A stretch of DNA of 34,449 nt from JAAYZQ01 sp034428935 (GTDB taxonomy: Bacteria; Chloroflexota; Anaerolineae; JAAYZQ01). The stretch lies in assembly GCA_034428935.1 (NCBI GenBank), contig DAOUHB010000083.1, positions 1-34,449 of the forward strand. The letters run 5' to 3'. Below the pieces are notes generated by a model. The model was given only the letters and a program-made list of their open reading frames with translations. It was not told where the DNA came from and made no database searches. The first letter of the stretch is position 1. Each line of letters opens with the position of its first letter. Shown here piece by piece: positions 30,868 through 34,449 of the stretch. The position numbers were made by a program, and so were the translations under genes.

Positions 30868-33228
30868 CTAGTTGAAAAGGTCGACCAACCGGTTCCACAG
30901 ATCCTGGAGGGCATTGCCGATGGCCTCCAGGATGCCGCTGCCGGGACCTTCCAGGGCCACGGACTGCGCCTCGGCCGCGGGCAGGTCATCCGGGCCGGGC
31001 TGGGCCGTGGGCGTGGGACCGGGATCGGGCTGTGCTGGGGGCAGGGCGAGGGGCGGGGCATCTCCTTCCCGCACCTCGTAGGCGGTGCCCTCCAGGACGA
31101 CGATGACGTGGCTGCCCAGCGAGAAGTAGCGTCCCCAGTCGGGCCGGGCCGTCACCAGGGCAAAATAGTCGTCGCTGCCAAAGCTCACCGGCACTGCCTC
31201 CATGCGGTCGGGGTCAAAGGTCGTGTCGGTCCAGATCCCCTCGTGGAGAACAAACGTCTTGTCGCCCACGTGGCGGACGGGGGCGGCTTCGCCCGGCGCG
31301 CCGGCCGCGCCGCCTGCCCCGGCGCCCATCTCTGGCACGGCCGCCGGCGCCTCGGCCTGGTACAGGCTCTTTTCCTGGGAGCTACGGTTGACGGCCGCCT
31401 CGCCCGACACCTCGGCCCCGGCGCTGCTGTCGGCCACCACCTGCTCGGCAATCTCTGACCGGCCACCCTCCCGCAAGGCCATCTCCGGCTCTTCGACCAG
31501 GAACGACGTGTAGGGTGTCACGATCCCGTAGCGGACCGACAGGTCCACGATCTCGTCCACCAGCTCCTTCTCCTCGCCGTTGAGGCGGATCTGCTGCAAC
31601 AGGTAGCCGATCTTGCGCGTGGCCCACAGGCGGCCGATAAAGTCGTCGCCGCCCTCGGTGCTGAAGAGCAGGTCGTCGTACTCAAAGACCTGGCGCTGGC
31701 CGTTCACTTGCCCGGCAAGGGTGACCACGGCGTCGCCGCCCTCGCGGTAGCGGCCGACGACCACCAACTGGGTCCCCGCAAAGAGATCGGGCAGGGGATA
31801 GGGATAGAGATCGTACACCTCGACGCCGAAATCGAGCTCCAGGTCGGCCAGGAGGGGCGTGCTTACCTTGGCGTAAAACGCCGACACCTTTTCCTCGATG
31901 GACTCTTCGGGCCGCACGTAGCCGCTGGCGCCGCGGTGATCCTGGGCGATGGTGTCCAGGAGGGCGGTGTTCACGTCGTAGCCGACGCCAAAGGGAAAGA
32001 TGCGCACGTTGTCGGGGGCGGCATCGCCGACGTTGCGGATGATGCGGTCGACGTTGACCTCCCCGACGGTGGGCAGGCCATCGGTCAAAAAGATGATGAC
32101 CGCCGGGCGGTCGTCACCGGCCAGGTCCAGGGCTTCCAGGAGAGCGCGGTTGATGTCGGTGGAGCCGGTGGCTTCCAGGCGCGCCACAAAGTCCTGGGCC
32201 TCGCCTCGCTGCGACGCCGGCACCAGGTCCCGGGCAAAATGCTGGGTGCTGGTGCTAAAGGTGATGACGTTGAAGCGATCCTCGTCGTTCAGGTTCTCCA
32301 GCACGAACTGGAGGGCATCCCTGGCCTGCTCGATCTTTGCTCCGCGCATGGAGCCCGAGACGTCGAGGACGAGGATGACGTCGCGAGCCACCACCTCCCG
32401 TTCCTCCACCTCCACCTGGGGAGCGGCCAGGAGCAGGAAAAAGCCATCGCCGCCGGCCGGGGGCCTGTAGCTGAGCAGGTTCACGCCCACGTCCTGCTGC
32501 GAGACGGTGTAGTAAAGGACAAGGTCCCGGTCAGGGGTGACGCCCGTTTCTTCGTAGCCGACCAGGGCCTCGTGATCGCCCTGGCGCACCACGTCCACCT
32601 GGTGGCTCGGACTGTAGATGGCCTTGATGGGCTCCCGGCTGCGAATCGTGACGTTGACCGCCACCTCTTCCAGGGGGCGGGGCGAGAATTTCTCCGTGCT
32701 CAGGGGATAGACGTATTCCACCAGCCCATTGTCGACGGGCAGGACCTCGCTGTACTCCAGCTCGACGCGACGCTCGCCGCCGGCCGGAACGGGATAGATG
32801 CTGGCCTGGAAGGCATTGCGACCGATGTACTCCAGCAGGGCCGGATCCCTGCGGCTCCGGACAATGTCTTCGTAGATGCGGCGGGCCTCGTCGCGCTCCA
32901 GGACCTTGCCTTCCAGCTTTTCGCCGTCGACCCACATGGCAAACTCGCTGATGGTCGACGTCTCGGGCAGGGGAAAGACGTAGGTCCCTTCCACCTCAAA
33001 GCGCGACTCGTTGACGAAAACCTGGTCGACGTGGGTCGTGGCGACCTGGTCCTCGATGGTCACCGTGACGCGGTGGTACTTGACCGTCAGGTAGGGCACG
33101 TCCACGATGGGCACGTCGGGGGGCGGCACCGGGATGATCACGCCGTCGGCGGCAGCCGGCACGGCAGGGATCAACAGCAGGGCCAGAAGTACGAGGATTC
33201 CCAATAGTGTCTGAACAAGCTTGCGCAT
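30868..33228 (-). CDS. Secreted VIT and von Willebrand factor A domain protein
   Basis: A 786-residue exported protein. The signal peptide is at 1-27. A VIT domain (about 40-170) follows with 'FVNESRFEVEGTYVFPLPE' and 'DEARRIYEDIVRSRRDPALLEY'. A VWA domain (about 284-460) has the metal-ion site DVSGSM (289-294) and 'FLTDGLPTVGE'. After a beta-rich region comes 'YGIVTPYTSFLVEE', usual for this family. The C-terminus is Gly/Ala/Pro-rich with a low-complexity stretch ending in an amphipathic helix ('AIGNALQDLWNRLVDLFN'). The architecture is that of inter-alpha-trypsin inhibitor heavy chain-like proteins, some of which are sortase targets; no sortase motif is present. Start is ATG with AGGAGG 6 nt upstream. 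No clear promoter was found. Likely cell-surface adhesion or protein binding. Confidence 0.92.
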   Translation of the reverse strand: MRKLVQTLLGILVLLALLLIPAVPAAADGVIIPVPPPDVPIVDVPYLTVKYHRVTVTIEDQVATTHVDQVFVNESRFEVEGTYVFPLPETSTISEFAMWVDGEKLEGKVLERDEARRIYEDIVRSRRDPALLEYIGRNAFQASIYPVPAGGERRVELEYSEVLPVDNGLVEYVYPLSTEKFSPRPLEEVAVNVTIRSREPIKAIYSPSHQVDVVRQGDHEALVGYEETGVTPDRDLVLYYTVSQQDVGVNLLSYRPPAGGDGFFLLLAAPQVEVEEREVVARDVILVLDVSGSMRGAKIEQARDALQFVLENLNDEDRFNVITFSTSTQHFARDLVPASQRGEAQDFVARLEATGSTDINRALLEALDLAGDDRPAVIIFLTDGLPTVGEVNVDRIIRNVGDAAPDNVRIFPFGVGYDVNTALLDTIAQDHRGASGYVRPEESIEEKVSAFYAKVSTPLLADLELDFGVEVYDLYPYPLPDLFAGTQLVVVGRYREGGDAVVTLAGQVNGQRQVFEYDDLLFSTEGGDDFIGRLWATRKIGYLLQQIRLNGEEKELVDEIVDLSVRYGIVTPYTSFLVEEPEMALREGGRSEIAEQVVADSSAGAEVSGEAAVNRSSQEKSLYQAEAPAAVPEMGAGAGGAAGAPGEAAPVRHVGDKTFVLHEGIWTDTTFDPDRMEAVPVSFGSDDYFALVTARPDWGRYFSLGSHVIVVLEGTAYEVREGDAPPLALPPAQPDPGPTPTAQPGPDDLPAAEAQSVALEGPGSGILEAIGNALQDLWNRLVDLFN

Positions 33229-33306
33229 CGTTTGCCTCCTCCGCTCACGGTCTCACTCAAGAGACGCGGAAGAGGCGCCGAGAGTTCCCGGAGATTCGAC
33301 ATGAAA

Positions 33307-33342
33307 GGGCCGTCCAGCAGGCCGTGGCCTGCTGGACGGCCC
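33307..33342 (-). terminator. Strong hairpin terminator of the cytochrome gene
   Basis: A perfect 17-bp inverted repeat from 33307-33323 to 33326-33342 with a 2-nt loop, 10 bp past the stop. On the minus strand it is followed by only three T residues. It separates this gene from the VIT/VWA gene. Confidence 0.75.
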
Positions 33343-33351
33343 GGTTCTGTA

Positions 33352-34449
33352 TTATGGCCGCGTCATGGCGGTGACGTCGCCGCCCAGGGCCTCGATGCTG
33401 TCGTACAGGAACTGCAACACGTACGTCCCGTTGTGGGCAAAGGCGCCCGGGTCCTTGGCCACCACCTGGAAGTTGTACGCCCCCTTTAGCAGCGCAGGCG
33501 TCCAGGCGTTGTACGCCCCCTCCCCTTCGTCCACCGCGTTGTTCCCGTTCGCGTCCGCGAAAAAGTACGGGTACTGCGCCGTGTCATAGTGGAGCGGCGT
33601 CCCCGCCGTCGTCGCCGCGTACGCCTGCAGCGACCCGTACAGCGCCTCCACCATCGTCTCGATCTCGCCCGCGATCCCCTCTTCTACGTCGCCGTCCCCG
33701 TCATAGTCCGTGCTCACCAGCCGGATGTCCCCCAGATCCGCGGCGCTCTCCGCCTCCGGATGGCACACCCGGCAGTCGTCCACCACCACGCTCAGCCGGT
33801 GCACGTCGTGGCACTCCACGCACGTGTCGTACGGCTCCACGTGCTCAAAACGACCGGCGTACTCTTTCCCCTCGAACTCGTACGCCCCCTTCACCTCCGT
33901 CCCAAAGAGCGTCGCCCCCGCCGCAAAGTAGTGGATGTTGATGAACCGCCCACTCTCCAGCACCACGTCCGCTTCCACGTCCCCCACCGCGCGGTCCACC
34001 GTCGCCGACGAGCTCCGCCCCTGGTGGCACGTCAAACACAGGTTCGCCGCCGCGTCGTCCGCCGTCACCTCCGCCCCGCTGGGAAACGTCACCGACTCGA
34101 TGCTGTGCACACTGTAATCCTCCAGGCTCGCGTGGCACGTCTCACACTCGAACCCGTTCGACAACTCCTGCTCGATCTGCACCCCGTGCGCCAACACGAA
34201 CGGCAGCCCGTCCGCCGAGTGGCACGTCGCGCAGCTCGCTTCCACCATCCCCTCCGCGTCCCAGTGCCGGAACGCCTCCTCCGAACCCGCAAAGTGCCCG
34301 TGGTCCGTCCGGTGCGCCGCCGTAAGGTCCACCGGCTCCCCCAGCATCTCGTTCAGGTTCTCGATAGAGTCGTACAGCAACGCGATGATGTACTTCCCCC
34401 CGTGGGCATACGCCCCAGGATCCTTCAACGACGTCTGGTAGTTGTACGC
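33352..34449 (-). CDS. Multiheme c-type cytochrome, C-terminal part, cut by the window edge
   Basis: The frame is open to the right edge and the stop is TAA at 33354-33352; 365 residues are visible. Five haem-binding CxxCH motifs are present: CATCH, CETCH, CLTCH, CVECH and CRVCH. A block 'AYNYQTSLKDPGAYAHGGKY...LLYDSIE' at the visible start returns near the end as 'AYNFQVVAKDPGAFAHNGTY...FLYDSIE', so the protein carries an internal repeat. An Asp-rich stretch ('DYDGDGDVEEG', 'DANGNNAVDEGEG') suggests calcium binding. The C-terminus is complete. It is probably an exported electron-transfer protein; the enzyme type, if any, cannot be told. Codon use is GCG/GGG/ACG-rich, unlike its neighbours. 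Confidence 0.88.
   Translation of the reverse strand, partial: AYNYQTSLKDPGAYAHGGKYIIALLYDSIENLNEMLGEPVDLTAAHRTDHGHFAGSEEAFRHWDAEGMVEASCATCHSADGLPFVLAHGVQIEQELSNGFECETCHASLEDYSVHSIESVTFPSGAEVTADDAAANLCLTCHQGRSSSATVDRAVGDVEADVVLESGRFINIHYFAAGATLFGTEVKGAYEFEGKEYAGRFEHVEPYDTCVECHDVHRLSVVVDDCRVCHPEAESAADLGDIRLVSTDYDGDGDVEEGIAGEIETMVEALYGSLQAYAATTAGTPLHYDTAQYPYFFADANGNNAVDEGEGAYNAWTPALLKGAYNFQVVAKDPGAFAHNGTYVLQFLYDSIEALGGDVTAMTRP

Overview
The window is a high-GC bacterial chromosome segment, most likely from a Chloroflexota (Anaerolineae-like) organism. The taxonomic inference rests on the RF1 and PrmC style, the large membrane glycosyltransferase-like proteins with C-terminal beta-sandwich modules, the secreted protein ending in a 'DNLGFNLYR' fibronectin-like domain, the RarA-methyltransferase fusion, and the dipeptide ABC operon with an M24 peptidase. 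No 16S gene is present, so this is inference. Several promoters close to the sigma-70 consensus (TTGNNN, 16-18 nt, TANNNT) can be read directly, and a number of them lie so close to a start codon that the mRNA would be leaderless.

Layout. 1-407: the 5' half of a tRNA-Pro (minus strand, cut by the window edge), its promoter, and a remnant of a subtilisin-type propeptide. 408-5290: two large minus-strand membrane proteins sharing a C-terminal module. 5404-7421: prfA-prmC (plus strand). 7531-7899: a VOC-family protein. 8015-12360: a minus-strand series made of a CDP-alcohol phosphatidyltransferase, an LpxL/PatA-like acyltransferase, a sugar-nucleotide epimerase and a PIG-L deacetylase, followed by an archaeal-type methyltransferase; it looks like a glycophospholipid pathway. 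12442-14098: VTT/DedA-like membrane protein and a tandem GNAT protein (minus). 14277-17289: spermidine synthase-like membrane protein, a small CBU_0592-like membrane protein and two GNAT acetyltransferases (plus). 17275-19515: RarA fused to a methyltransferase (minus). 19717-22477: a secreted protein, a 124-aa protein of unknown function, a degenerate receiver protein and a full OmpR-family response regulator (all minus). 22740-24605: uvrC (plus). 24676-30682: M24 peptidase, two peptide ABC permeases, a lipoprotein solute-binding protein and a GntR/FCD regulator (all minus). 30868-33228: secreted VIT/VWA protein. 33352-34449: C-terminal part of a multiheme c-type cytochrome, running off the right edge.

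The most interesting structure is the response-regulator locus. Two promoters in it, one for the degenerate receiver/124-aa pair and one for the secreted protein, each carry four head-to-tail 11-bp repeats of the type RGTTA-N6. In both, the last repeat lies exactly 9 nt from a -10 hexamer. This is what an OmpR/PhoB-type winged-helix regulator would bind, and one such regulator is encoded next door. It suggests a compact local regulon that ends in a secreted protein. Other points worth a second look are the leaderless promoters, a short leaderless ORF overlapping the rarA start, the glycophospholipid gene set, and a multiheme cytochrome whose codon choice differs from its neighbours.
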